In this document: piece by piece, positions 47,476 through 59,014 of the stretch
Layout: each line of letters opens with the position of its first letter
Numbering within the stretch: position 1 is the first letter of the stretch
Assembly: GCF_040712315.1 (NCBI RefSeq)
Contig: NC_134013.1
Span: forward strand, 5,243,001 to 5,307,000
Direction of reading: 5' to 3'
Length of the DNA: 64,000 bases
Origin: Castanea sativa
Taxonomy: Eukaryota; Streptophyta; Magnoliopsida; Fagales; Fagaceae
The notes under the pieces: generated by a model
The model's database searches: none
What the model was told of the DNA's origin: nothing
The model's input: the letters and a program-made list of their open reading frames with translations, nothing else
Position numbers and translations under genes: made by a program

Positions 47476-48469
47476 TGTTAGGACATATGTGGATATTGTT
47501 AGAGACATATGTTATGTAAATTAGCTAATCATTTGACAAAATGCACTTTACTCGTAATTAGGTAGATCTAGGATGGATTTTGTATTTCAATGAACAAGAA
47601 TTCAAGTTTAGTATTGAAGCCATGCAAATCTGTCTAAGAAACAAGTGAAGAAGTGTTGTTCATTAAAGCTTGATCGATAGCTCAACAGATACATATTCAT
47701 CGAGGTTTAATGATGAAGCTTGACAAAAGCTGTATCTGTCAAGGATTACGAAATTCAAATTTCTAGAACTGATTTCACGCATATCCATGTATATTTATGT
47801 AGGGTTTCTTTTTTCACAACCCTAGACATATATAAGGATTATTTAAAGGGCCATCAAAGGTGATGCAAAGTGATGCAACTCAATGCAAATTGATTGTGCA
47901 TGCAAATTGTGACCGAAGACAGAATTTGCCCTAGTTCATCATATTCCTTGTAGAAGTTGCTGCATCTTTGCACCAAGGGTTTTGTAACCAATGAGCTTCT
48001 TGATCTTCATCATTGGATGAACTGAAGAACTTTGCATCCAACATCTTCCTCAAGTTGGTGTGTTAGTCACATACTTGGATCCGTTCTTCTATTGGTTAGT
48101 CATGTACTGGGAGCCGTGCATTAAAAGAAGAGATTGTCACTACATCACAAGTCTAATTGGGTATTGGGATAAGGGTTCAACTGTAGGTTAGTATTAGGTA
48201 TTGAGATTCCTTTTACTTGTAACCGCTTGTTTGATAATAGTAGATTCTCGGGAGTGGTGACCTTAAATTCACCCGATGGGGTTTTGCCTCAGTAGTTTTC
48301 CCCATTCATAAACAAATCACCAGTGTCAAATTTATTTTTCGCTGCATTTAATACAGTTGATGATTTGTTTGTGCTACCACGCTTATTGCATGAAATTGAA
48401 TCTAATTAATTAACTTGGCTAATTAATTGATTAATTTACCAAAGGGGTCAATACATTCTTAGTCTATCA
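47476..48469 (+). mobile_element. 3' LTR of element C
   Basis: Starts TGTTAGGACATATGTGG after the PPT, ends TTAGTCTATCA. The right flank, ATAGT, runs into gypsy gag sequence. Confidence 0.85.
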
Positions 48470-48538
48470 ATAGTGAAACCATAAATCAATTAATACCCTT
48501 TTCATTCTTTGCCAAGAGCAAATTGGATGCTTACCTCG

Positions 48539-48951
48539 TCACTTTCTATTGATTTGAATATCTTCCCACCATTCCTTTGCTTCATCGTCCAATTTATTAG
48601 ACGCAAGCCACACTTTTTCTTCATCACAAATATTCCAAAAATTAAAATACTCTTCCAAATCAAGAAGCCAATTAATAAAATCTAACATACACATATCTTT
48701 GTCAAGAATGAAATTTTCTTGTAGTAAGGAATGCATCATTGAATATATTGGTCATTGTTGTTGTGAGATGATTTCCTAGCAAGAAGAGTAGCAATCTTTT
48801 GCTTGATTTCACTTATAAATTGCTGACTCTTATCACAAAATTGGTGATTCTCATCACAAAAATTAAGGAACTCATCCCTAGTAAGGGTTGTGTTGTCGAC
48901 GTTGTTGCCACTGTCATTGTTGTGGTAGTCACCATCTCGCCGGTTAGCCAT
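48539..48951 (-). pseudogene. gag: Ty3/gypsy gag fragment
   Basis: From ATG 48951 the reading MANRRDGDYHNND continues through a helical region to a stop at 48736. In another frame it gives FINWLLDLEEYFNFWNI ... EAKEWWEDI, the retrotransposon Gag signature (DFxxWLxxxExxF ... LxxxAxxWW). One frameshift near 48740 and a stop at 48539 inactivate it. It lies downstream (minus strand) of a primer-site-like sequence and an LTR, and pol has been lost at the border with element C. Confidence 0.75.
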
Positions 48952-48970
48952 TAGACCAAGTTATGTCAAG

Positions 48971-49418
48971 ACTCTGATACCGACTGATGTCGCGGAAGCT
49001 AGAAGAAATCACACACAATGCTCTCTTAATGGAACAAAAACTAAACTATTAGCTTCTGCTAGTAAACCTTAAATCCACAAAAGGTTTCCCTGAATCCACA
49101 AGGAAAAAAATAGGAATCCACTGGAGAAAGAATTTGACAAAAGTCTGTGTTTATTGATAATAGTTTGAATTTGTATTAATCTAAAAAACTGAATTGCCTT
49201 TGGAGGCTACAATGTGTTTAAATAGTAAAAAGAAAACTTAGGGTGACTAGAAACCTTAAGGCGGCTATGAAAGCATCAAAACCCTAATTTGACTAAAAAA
49301 CATTAAAAACACCTAAAACAAGAAAATAAATCACATAAATCTAAAATAACAAAAATTACGTAAAAATACTAAAGTTAAATAATTATAAATATTAAATATT
49401 AAACCATGTCCTACAACA
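48971..49418 (-). mobile_element. 5' LTR and primer site of the minus-strand gypsy element
   Basis: On the minus strand the LTR runs from TGTTGTAGGACATGG (49418) to CTTCCGCGACATCA (48985), followed at once by GTCGGTATCAGAGT (48984-48971), a primer-site-like sequence. The truncated partner is at 41590-41898. Confidence 0.65.
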
Positions 49419-49424
49419 AATTTG

Positions 49425-50101
49425 TGTACAAACAAATTAGATTTAGAGAATTAAGGATTTTTGCGGTGTGCTAGTTGTGGTGATAGAGAGCTATATGTAA
49501 ATATTTGAGTTTTTTGTGCAACTTTTGTAGACTTGTAGTCTCTATATTTCCTTAGTGAAACTTTATCCTCAATAATATATATTATCACCCATTAACGTAG
49601 GCTTAAGCCAAACAATGTATATCTTTTTCTTCCTTGTAAATTTCTTTTTTTTTTGGGGGGTATATTGGATGAAGTTACAACAAATATTCTTCTTTCTCAT
49701 CTAGCTGCTTATACCATGATAAATTTTTTGACCACTTTGCAAATGCTACAATTTGAATACCAACAGATGTATTCGACAATTTGATTTCCTTTTGTGTTTG
49801 ATTGTGACATATTTTCTTTTCATTTGATTATATTAGTAAGAAAATGAACAACATTATCAACCCTTGCATAAAATATTTTTAGGAAAAAGTAGTGTGAAAA
49901 TGTCGTACAGTCAAATATATTAGAGCTAGTTTCTGGTCCGGCCCATCACATGCACAAAGACGATGACACTTCTTCATCATCAAGAAATTAAAACTGGAAT
50001 AGTTTTCTTGTGTATATATACCCCCGGCTTCATTACTCCAAAGTCCAAACTCAAACCACACAAGAAGGTTCTTAAGGCTCTCCATCCTCCGAGTCTCCAT
50101 A
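49425..50101 (+). promoter_or_regulatory. Duplicated upstream region of EF-hand copy 2
   Basis: Homologous to 55727-56818: same words in the same order (TTAGATTTAGAGAATTAAGG, GTATATTGGATGAAGT, CACAAAGACGATGACACTTC, CAAACCACACAAGAAGGTTC). It contains a good TATA box, TATATATACCCC, at about 50013-50024, some 80 bp before the ATG. Confidence 0.65.
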
Positions 50102-50253
50102 ATGGACAATCAGCTAAAGAAAATTTTCAAGCAATACGACGTCAATGATTGAAGATTGATGACAATCAGCTCAGCAGGGCAGAGCTAAAGAAAGCCATTG
50201 AATACCTGGGCTCAATTATCCCTGGCATTCGAGCCAAACGCGGCCTCCACCAA
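50102..50253 (+). pseudogene. EF-hand protein, copy 2, broken
   Basis: Starts MDNQLKKIFKQYDVND, the first helix and start of an EF-hand loop. A stop (TGA at 50150) and a frame change follow. The next frame gives DNQLSRAELKKAIEYLGSII. The second EF-hand is missing: after GLH the sequence jumps to the 3' flank seen also at 34530-34660. It is a dead paralogue of the 56819 gene. Confidence 0.75.
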
Positions 50254-50763
50254 TGTTTCTATATAAATTTATATGAGGAGACAATGCGGTAATTGGTTTG
50301 ATTAAATTCCTGTTTAACCTTTCTTTTCCTTTCCTTTTTGGTCATGCTTTTATTTCCTTGGCAGCTATGTATTATCCAAATGGTAATAATAAGGAATACT
50401 GTCTACTTGCTTTTATTTTAATTTTTTGGTGCTAAATGCTTGCTTTTATATTTACATGGTGGAAGCAGAATTTATATGTCTACTTTAAAAACGTACACTT
50501 ACATGAGTTTCCAATCCCATTATCGCTCGTTTCTCCACACACACACACACACAAAATCCCATTATTGCTCCGAATCCTATAGGATACTCTTAAGAATACT
50601 GTCACTGTCACGGATAAAAAACTTTTTCCAAACTTAGCATTCGTATCAGCGCTTGAATAATAGAAAAATGACCATATTTTAGCTAATTAAGACTAAAATT
50701 TACCCACATTAAGTCATGCAAAGTTTAGAAATACATAGTTGCAACCGTAACCTTGTAAACTTA

Positions 50764-51537
50764 TGTTAGGTTCTAAATATTTACGTTCTAATTATATGTA
50801 TGTTGGCAAACCGAGTACAAAAATATGTCTAACATAAGATATTTATGTCTTAGAATAATATTAGACATTGCTCAAGTTGATTCAAGTCAAAATTTAAGAA
50901 TAGTCAAGCCGTAGAAAAAAGAATTCAAAAATTTTAAGGCTAGACTGATCGAGTGTATTCTTCGACTAATCAAGACACGTTTTCCAAGTCTTGTAAGTCA
51001 CTCCTATGAGATCTGAGAAATTTTGTATCCTTCTAACTCAACAAGCATCTACCAGAGATTTGATTGATAGTGCATTAACCAGTGGAGATAAGTTGCTGCA
51101 TACAAGATAAACTATTGCTAATGATCTAAACCTTTGAATGGGATCTCAAAGTCACAAACTAGAGTGTTTGTGTGCAACAAATTTAAATATAAGTGTCCAT
51201 AAATTCGGAGCTACGTATGATCACGTGAGTAAATACTACAAAAGGTAGCTTTAGATTTAGAGAAAAAAAAATCTATTGTAAACACTTTCATTCTATTTAG
51301 TGAATTTGTTGCCTTGTGGATTGTTTATATTAAATCCCCTCTAGGTTTTTTACCTTAAAACTAGACAGTTTCATTGGTTTTCTTGAGTCATCATATTGCT
51401 TGTCTTCTTTATTATTCCGCTTTATGTGATATAATTGTTATTGTTTAACCTAGATCTGCATAATAAACCTAAGTAACAACTTGGTTAATTAATTAGGTTA
51501 AAATATCTGAGTTTACAGGAGTTTAAATATACAAACA
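50764..51537 (+). mobile_element. Solo LTR, family 3, plus orientation
   Basis: TGTTAGGTTCTAAATATT to TATACAAACA, flanked by ACTTA (50759-50763 and 51538-51542). The right half matches the family-3 LTR of element E. Confidence 0.85.
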
Positions 51538-51567
51538 ACTTATATTGACAATATTCATTTTGCATTT

Positions 51568-52349
51568 TGTTAGGTTTTTAGATTCCTGTAAACTAGATTG
51601 TTTAACCTAATTAATTAACCAAGTCAATATTTAGGTTTATTATTCAAATCTAAGTTAAAAAAAATAAAGTCAAATCAAGTAAAGCAGCGGAAAAGTAAAT
51701 AACACAATGACATGATGATCCAGGAAAACCAAACCGGTAAAAAATCTGGGGAGGATTTAACCTAGTTATCCTTAAGGTAAATAGCAAATCCACTAGAAAG
51801 AATTGGAGTTTACAATAAGACTTAGACCATTAACATCCCATTGCTACTACACATAGAACTTAATACCACGACCCCATGATAGCTTCGGGTCCACGGACTA
51901 CTTCTTTCATTGGCCTTTGCAACACAAGCACCCACGCTTGTGATAAAAAAAAATTAAAAAAAAAAAAAGAGGCACACTCTTGAGATTCTTTAAGGAACAA
52001 CACCGGTAGAAGATATGAGAGAGCTTTTTGGGTTCAAAACCCTAGATACAAAAGAGTCACACTCTTCTCTCTCTGAAATGCCTTTTTAAAAACGTGTTTA
52101 GGGTTTCCTTTACATACTAGAAGAAATAGATCTGAAATCCTAATCCTTTTTGGGCTTGAACTGCTGTTGGATCGAACTTAAAATTCTGCGAACCCGTATT
52201 TCGATCGGTCAAGCCAATTCTTCGATCGATCGAACCAGGCAAATTTTGAATTCTCTTTTCTGTAGCTTGCTTGTTCTTGGATCTTGATTTCAAATTTCAA
52301 ATTTCGAATTCATGATTTGCCAATTGTTTAAAACTTTTAGGACCTAACA
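51568..52349 (-). mobile_element. Solo LTR, family 3, minus orientation
   Basis: On the minus strand TGTTAGGTCCTAAAAG to AAAACCTAACA, flanked by CATTT (51563-51567 and 52350-52354). It contains TCGATCGATCGA (about 52231). It lies 30 bp from, and opposite to, the previous solo LTR. Confidence 0.85.
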
Positions 52350-52716
52350 CATTTAGTTTTTTATTCTTTGTTCATGTATGTATCTTAAGGATAAAGGAAT
52401 AGAGTAGATGATGATTATTGTGTATGAAAAAATAGAAACAATAAAAAAAATTAAGAAAATTTGATCTGTTAATAAAAATTTAGTGTAAAATAGATAATTT
52501 GATGTAAGATGTTTTGAATTGTGAATATATAAAATAGAAAAAGTAAGCTCTTAGGCTAAAATATTAATAGACATAAATTTTTTCATGAGCTAATGCGAAT
52601 GCTTTAATGTGGTAGATTATTTGACTGATGTAATGTAAAATTGAATTTATGCATTTAGACCCTAGTATATTTAACACAAAATGTTACTATATTTAACATC
52701 TATATGACAACTTTTA

Positions 52717-53990
52717 GGGGAAATTACACTTTACCATCCTAAACTATGCGCCAGATTACACTTTACACCATAAACTATTTGAATGCATATTTTACGCCCT
52801 AAACTATGACTCTTGTTACATTTTGCACCCCAATGTTAGTTTTACTATTAATTTAGACAAAAATTAATAACACATGACTTGCACCTGATTTTTGCTTAGG
52901 TGGCACACTGTTTAAAGGCCAAATCAACCATTTCACGAACAATTAAAAACATTTCTCTTCTCTATTTTTCTCTCACAGGTCACCTGAAAAAGCAAAATGG
53001 AAAAAAGATTTCTTGGTTTCTTCTTCTTCTTCTTCCTCTGAAATCATTCTCTTCTTGGCACTCACACTCCCACTCCTCACCAGCGCATCAGTTTCCAGGG
53101 CCCAAACCGGTGTAATGGGTAAGGAGCTGTGGTGTGTGGCGAAGATCAACACGGAAAACATGGCCTTGCAAACTGCTCTAGACTAGGCCTGTGAGCCCAA
53201 AACCGCCGACTACAACCCAATATAGCAAGGTGGGCCCTAATACAATGCAAACGACATTGTGGTTACGATGTTGTATGCGTTCAACGAATATCGACTCATC
53301 AATTCCTATAATTTTTTTTTTTTTTTTTGGGTCCTACAACTCATAATTTAAAATAGCGTATGTGTGAATCAATTTTAATGGAGGCCATTTTAACAACTCA
53401 TTGGAGCAACCATGTTCTGAAAAAAAAAAAAAATCGTTATTGCATAAAACAATCTCAAATTTTGTACTACTTCTCATGGGGGCCAATTTAACAAATATTT
53501 CTTTAAAATAGCACAAAAAATGATTGAATGATGGTTCTTTGTTGGTTGGATCGGTATTCCAGCAGTATAACAAGAAAGAAAAAAAAATTAAAAACCTTCC
53601 GCAAATTAGGTCCAAAACATAGAGAATGATCCCAAAATTTTTTGTAGCAAAGGAGAATTAATAGAGGAAAAACAGGGATGATAAACGCAGCTGCAAATCT
53701 GATTTTTTTTTTTTTTTTTCCTCTTTGAATTGTTTATGCTTGTATGTAAGTAATTTATTTTATTTATAAGTGAAAATGGTGTTTTCGTCTCTAATCAATG
53801 TGACACCTAAGTAAAAATCTTGTGCAAGTCAGGTGCTATTAATTTCTGTCTAACTTAACGGTAAAACTAACATTAGGGTGCAAAGTGTAATAAGAGTCAT
53901 AGTTTATGATGCAAAATGTGCATTCAAATAATTTATGGTGCAAAGTATAATCTAGTGCATAGTTTAGAATGGTAAAGTGTAATTTCTCTC
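52717..53990 (+). mobile_element. Pack-MULE-like element with long terminal inverted repeats
   Basis: The left end (52717-52905, GAAATTACACTTTACC...) and the reverse complement of the right end (53795-53990) match over about 190 bp. Flanking 8-mers AACTTTTA (52709-52716) and AAATTTTA (53991-53998) differ at one base. There is no transposase. The interior carries a host gene fragment, which defines a Pack-MULE. Confidence 0.8.
52997..53310 (+). pseudogene. X8-domain (CBM43) protein fragment carried by the Pack-MULE
   Basis: A hydrophobic leader starts at ATG 52997 (MEKRFLGFFFFFFL). After a frame change SVSRAQTGVMGKELWCVAKI leads into an X8/CBM43 domain (ENMALQTALD, then the positions of WAC, P.Q.GGPCY and YAFNEY). 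X8 domains bind callose at the cell wall and plasmodesmata. The Trp of ALDWAC is TAG, further stops follow (about 53224 and 53239), and cysteines are lost. The coding is dead. Confidence 0.75.
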
Positions 53991-53998
53991 AAATTTTA

Positions 53999-55250
53999 AG
54001 CAGGCAAAGCAACCAATCATTTATGAATAGCAATTGAAAAACACACATACATATAAACTAATTTGCAAAAGTAACTATCAATACTTATAATAATAATGAT
54101 CTAATTTTGACTTTAAAATACATCTAAGAAAGCTTCCAAGTTAACCTCAATTTCAATTTTGTTATAACTAAGTTGATGTAGAACTTATTTATAACTTCTA
54201 CTATGTAGAAGATTATTGTTTAGTTGTGCTAGAAAAGAGAAGCAAGCAACGCAAAGAATTTATGCTTACTTGCCAACTTAGACCTAATTGTCAACGTAGA
54301 CTTAATTATAACTCATGAGGAATAAGAAAAACAAATAAGCAAAGTATTTGAAGAGTAACATTTGATCAGCAGGCCTTTAGTGAATTTGATCATCTGTAAG
54401 ATTGCAGATCGTCAGTAAAATAGGTCGTTAGTAACATTAACGACCATTACACACATTAATGCTCAGAAATAAATTCATCACTTAAATGGTACAAGTGTAA
54501 AGGACGTACAACCTTTCCAACCACCAACTCACAGCTGTTACGACTAGCTTAAGCTGATCATTACACAGCTGTTATAGAACATTGAATGGGGAAATTAAAT
54601 GGCTATTAAATGAGCATTTAAGCCTCCAGCTCAACCATAACTAATGGATAGCGATAAAACGCTCGTCCATATTGCAAACCGTCCATGTTAATGATGAGTA
54701 AAAGTATGGATGAGCGTAAACGCATTAGTTCTAGACAGCATTTAATGTCCAAATGATAAATGAACACAGAGCCGTTACTGCCGTCCAATTATGCGCATTT
54801 AATGGCCATTACAGACATTAAAGGGCTGAGGATAAATGGTAATTATTAGGCCATAAATCCTTCAGCTGTGATACAACGTTAGAAATGCCAATAAATTGAG
54901 CATTTACTCATACAAAGGCTATATAAAGCCAGGAGAGACAAGTAAGTGAGGCATGTTGAATACACACATAAATTACTTTACAGATTACAGATTTCTAAAG
55001 AGTTTTAGCTAACTTAAGTATCGGACTGTCCTTGGCAGGCCTCAAACCAGTGTCATTATCTGCTTAGTGCTTTCTTTGATATAGGATCTTCAGGCCGTCC
55101 ATCGTTCTAACAAGGTACATACTGACGAACTCCTTGTCGTTCATCGCACTGACGAGGTACATACTGACTAGCTCCAAGTAGTTCATCATACTGACGAGAA
55201 ACATACTAACGAGATGAAATTCTATTTCATCTCCTTCACAAATGTTCACA
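53999..55250 (+). mobile_element. Probable gypsy-type LTR, borders uncertain
   Basis: From about 54170. A TATA box (CTATATAAAG, about 54918-54927) is followed by AAGTATCGGACTGTCCTTGG, a phrase typical of the transcribed part of many plant Ty3/gypsy LTRs. Three imperfect repeats of about 45 bp follow (55105-55215). No coding. I could not find a duplication. Confidence 0.5.
55105..55215 (+). repeat. Imperfect tandem repeat, unit about 45 bp
   Basis: Units share GACGA(G/A)..ACATACTGACGA and GTTCATCGCACT. Translation of the reverse strand gives a repeating LVSMYLV pattern, which is the repeat and not a protein. Confidence 0.75.
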
Positions 55251-55726
55251 ATATTGGATCCTCGTCAATCTCTTTGGAGCCCCCACAACTTTGGAATTGT
55301 CTCCCTACCAACCAGCAGTCCACTTTTTCTGCATTATTGAGAGCTTAACCCTATAAAAAATGGGACTTCACGTGTATGTACTGTTTTGTTAAATGCAAGT
55401 GCAGTGATTTGATGCGTGTATTGATTTGGAATTTTGGATCCGTGTACAACATGTTGGACACCAAACCAAATTTGACTTTAGTGATTGTTTTTCAAATTTA
55501 CACACTTAAAAAAGCAACTAAAATTATAACTAGAAGTTACAAATTCAAAGTAAAAATTTTGATTTCAAATCACTGTTTCAATTGTTTTTTCATGTAGGTG
55601 TAAATGTGTGAGTAACAATATATGTATAACAATTTTTATCATATTTGCCTAGTCAAGCTTTGTTATTTAACACATAAATATAATAATTCTAATATCACAC
55701 ACTTTAACATACATAATCTTGGTGTT

Positions 55727-56088
55727 TGGCACATTAGATTTAGAGAATTAAGGATTTTTGTAGTGTGCTATATATCGTGGTTATACCGTGATAGAAAACT
55801 ATTTGGATATATTTGGGTTTTTTTGTAACCTTTTTCATCTCTATATTTCCTTAATGAAACTTTCTCCTAATAATGCCACCCAATCTTGGTCATTTGCCCA
55901 TTAGATTTAGAGAATTAGGTTTTTTGTGGCGTGCTATGTTGTGGTGATACTGTGATAGAGAGCTATTTGGATATATTTGGGTTTTTAATTTGTGCAACCT
56001 TTTTAATCTTTATATTTCCTTAATGAAACTTTCTCCCTCCTCAATAATACCACGGACAGTCTTAAGCCAAACAACGTATTTTTGTCTT

Positions 56089-56119
<31 letters not shown>

Positions 56120-56818
56120 ATATTGGATGAAGTAACAACAAATATTCTTCCTTCTCGTCTAGTTGCTTAAACCATAAGAAATGTTTGGACCACTTTGCGT
56201 GCAGATGCTACAATCTGGATACCATGAAATGTATTCTACAAATTGATTCTTTTTGTGTTCGACTGTGACACGTTTTCTTTTCATTTGAACGACTTTGTAT
56301 GGAAAGAAACAACATTATCAGCACAAGCATTAAATATTCTTAGAAAAAAGAAGTATGGCAACGTGGTCCATTTAAAAACAGCTTATTTAGTTAGAATTTA
56401 AAAAAAAAATTTGTTGAAAATGTAAAAAAAAAAAAAAAAAAAAGTTAAAAATTAATTGAATAATACGATGAGAGCTATAAATAATATCAAAAAGTATCAT
56501 GAAATTCATAAACAGTACCAAAAAGAAATTAAAAATTAAATTAAGCTAAACTTTTCATCACATCCCAAACAAATTCCAAGAGTCAAATATATTTGAGATA
56601 ACTTCTGGTCCAACCCATCACACGCACAAAGACAATGACACTTCTTCGTCAAGAAAAGCTGGAATAAAACTGTTACGTATGTAGGGAAACAGAGACGAGA
56701 TCCATGATAGTATTCAATATACCCCACGCCCCATGCCAGGCTTCTTTACTACAAACTCAAACCACACAAGAAGGTTCTTAAAAAACTTGCCTAAGGCTCT
56801 CCATCAACTCTCCAAAAC
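55727..56818 (+). promoter_or_regulatory. Upstream region of EF-hand copy 3, with an internal duplication
   Basis: Homologous to 49425-50101. A block of about 160 bp (TTAGATTTAGAGAATTA to TTAATGAAACTTTCTCC) is present twice (about 55735-55865 and 55904-56035). A G run lies at 56098-56118. The TATA box of copy 2 has become CAATATACCCC here (about 56714). Confidence 0.55.
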
Positions 56819-57109
56819 ATGGGCCGTCAGACCGTTGGGAACAACAGCCTTAAGTTTTTGCCCCTAACGGAGCATCAGCTAAGGACAATTTTCAGGAAGT
56901 TCGACATCAATAATGACAATCTGCTCAGCAAGGAAGAGCCAAAGAAAGCCTTTGGGTACTTGGGCTCAATTATCCCTTCCATTCACGCAGACCGCGGCCT
57001 CAGCCATGCCGTTGCCAGTAAGGACGGATACGTCAACGAAGAGGAGATGGATGAACTCGTCAAACACGCTATGCGATTCGGATTTACCGTAAAAGACGCT
57101 GAGCCGTAG
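56819..57109 (+). CDS. Small EF-hand protein, copy 3 (96 codons, intact ORF)
   Basis: The ORF MGRQTVGNNSLKFLPLTEHQ ... FTVKDAEP is open from ATG to stop, with a CT/A-rich leader like that of copy 2. EF-hand 1 (residues about 24-52) has loop D-I-N-N-D-N-L-L-S-K-E-E: Asp, Asn, Asp, Leu and Glu in place, but the central Gly is Asn. EF-hand 2 has loop V-A-S-K-D-G-Y-V-N-E-E-E: the first Asp is Val. Calcium binding is therefore probably weak or lost at site 2. It resembles short plant calmodulin-like/polcalcin-size proteins, which act as cytosolic calcium sensors. Copies 1, 2 and 4 are broken relatives. Expression is unproven. Confidence 0.7.
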   Translation: MGRQTVGNNSLKFLPLTEHQLRTIFRKFDINNDNLLSKEEPKKAFGYLGSIIPSIHADRGLSHAVASKDGYVNEEEMDELVKHAMRFGFTVKDAEP

Positions 57110-57173
57110 ATATTCTTAATTACGTACATACTTTACAGGAAGTTATCAGATATCATATACGTACTAATAATAT

Positions 57174-57362
57174 GTGTGCTTTGTGCTTTCAAGCTTCAGA
57201 TCCAGCAGCTTTATGCCCCGAAGGGACGGCCATGACAACCATTATGGAGACAGTTTCACCAAAACTAATGCCAATAATGCCCATGGAGACAGCACCATCC
57301 AAGCTAATAATGCCAATGAATTTACCGTTAAGCTGTCCTATCATTTTTTAATATTCTTTTGA
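57174..57362 (+). other. Short unrecognised reading frame after EF-hand copy 3
   Basis: 62 codons with a repeated pattern HGDS...ANNANEFTVK. It may derive from decayed EF-hand sequence (compare GFTVK at the end of copy 3) that has duplicated. Not supported as a gene on its own. Confidence 0.25.
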
Positions 57363-57404
57363 CATTTGCTAATAATTCATTTTAATAAAATTTTAATACT
57401 ACTT

Positions 57405-57448
<44 letters not shown>

Positions 57449-57641
57449 ACTATCAAAAAAAAGAGTCAATTTGTTTTTTTATAAAAAGTTTTTAAGAATA
57501 TTTTTTAAATCAATATCCTAAAAGCATTAGTTAACTTTTTTCAATTTTTAATTACCTACTTAAACTTAACTTGTCGGATCCTTTCAAAAAAAAAAAACCT
57601 TAACTTGTCAGATATTATATATGTGTGCTCTGTCCTTTCAA

Positions 57642-57829
57642 CATTTCAGACATCATTTGGATTCCTAACGAAAGAGCAGCTGATGGAGAAATTCAAGCAA
57701 TGCGACGTCAATAATGTCAGACAGCTGAGCAGGGCAGAGCTAAAGAAACGCTTTCAATACTTCAACAAAGAGGAATTGAACAAACTAGTGGAATATGCCC
57801 CGAAACTCGGATTTACAGTTGAGCCGTAG
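57642..57829 (+). pseudogene. EF-hand protein, copy 4, internally deleted
   Basis: TSFGFLTKEQLMEKFKQCDV leads into a loop D-V-N-N-V-R-Q-L-S-R-A-E in which position 5 is Val and the Gly is Arg. The sequence then runs into NKEELNKLVEYAPKLGFTVEP, the last helix of EF-hand 2, so the second loop is deleted. Reading continues upstream to 57605 but 57641 follows TTTCAG and could be a splice acceptor. The 3' flank (57830-57980) matches copies 1 and 2. Confidence 0.65.
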
Positions 57830-58076
57830 TAATCCTTAATTACGTGCTTAACAATAACTTGGTGTCTTAATAATGTGTGTGCTTTGCGCTTGCAAGCTAC
57901 AGACTCTTCTGCTATGATGTGGGATCCAGAAGAAACCATAGACTCTTCTATGGTCATGCTTGTATTTCCTTGTCAGCTTAAAAAAATAAAGTGTAAAAAC
58001 CATTTCAACCAAACAGCAAGAATTTTCTTTTACTTTTTATTTTACCCTAGATAACTTTATTCCTCTATTTGGACCT

Positions 58077-58941
58077 TGTTAGGTTCTAAGACCTTACAAA
58101 CTAATGTATTAGAATTTCAATGTGCATTGTGTTGGCAAATCATTATCAAAACATAGAGTTTAGGTTTAGGCTTGCTCAAAGTATGTTTTTATTGTAAAGT
58201 TGGAATCGAATGATTGCAGAAATTAGCGGACAAATTCTGCAAGGCTCGATCGAACGAAAATTAAATTCGATCGATCAAGAATCATGCAGGATTAATTTTC
58301 TGCAGAATTTTCAACTCAGCCCAAGCCCATTTGATGTGTCGAGTTTTATGTTTTACTTCTCATATGCAAAGAAAAACCCTAGTTATGTTTTAGAAGCTTT
58401 TTGATGTGCTATGTGTTGAATTTCTTGTGAGATCTAGAGGTGTTTACTTTCATACACACTTAAGGTTATTAAGATCAAGATTAATGTCAAGAGTTTGGTG
58501 ATCGCTTCAATTGCTGCATAAAGAACTTAACAAAGATTTGAAATCTTTGAGTGGAATCTCAAAGTCACAAGTAGGAGAACTTATGATTGCAATGAATCAA
58601 AGAAAAGAAGTAGTTTGTGGACTCGAAGTTGTCACGTGGTCATGGTAGTAAGTTTTCTACTCGAGGTAGCAATAGGATGTTAGTGGTCTAAGTTTTATTA
58701 TACAAACTTCAATTCTTTCATAGTGGATCTGTTTTACCTTGAGGATAGCTAGATTAAATTCTCCCCAAGTTTTTTACTGATTTGGTTTTCCTAGGTCATC
58801 AGATCTTTGTGTTCTTTATTTTTCCGCATTACATTTATTTTACACATATTGATTTAACCTAGTGTTAATTAACAAACTTGTAAATCAACTTGGCTTAATA
58901 TTAGGTTAATCATATTGTGTCAAGGTGTCTAAAACTTTACA
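58077..58941 (+). mobile_element. 5' LTR of element E
   Basis: TGTTAGGTTCTAAGACC to AAAACTTTACA. It contains CTCGATCGAACG and TCGATCGATCAAG (58247-58282). The left flank, just after the EF-hand 3' flank, is GACCT. Confidence 0.85.
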
Positions 58942-58943
58942 AG

Positions 58944-58955
58944 TGGTATCAGAGC
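58944..58955 (+). other. Primer-binding site of element E
   Basis: TGGTATCAGAGC two bases after the LTR end; initiator Met-tRNA type. Confidence 0.9.
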
Positions 58956-59014
58956 GGGTTACCTTTAGTGTTTAGATCATTTGATCTAAGAGTTAATCAT
59001 TGACCACTGTTGTC

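Larger units (their letters stand above)
41899..48469 (+). mobile_element. Element C: 5'-truncated family-1 pol-less retrotransposon
   Basis: Collinear with element B from 8531 onward: spacer, TCGA cluster with TATA (42661-42897), ORF2 (43428-44599), 3' flank, PPT AAAGGGAGAGAT 47464-47475, 3' LTR 47476-48469. The 5' LTR and gag are missing. It is interrupted at 45009-47319 by another LTR with a further LTR nested inside. Sequence of a minus-strand gypsy element lies on both sides. Confidence 0.8.

Noticed and set aside
55105..55215. CRISPR-like array
   Set aside because: Only three imperfect adjoining repeats with no spacer structure, inside a plant LTR.
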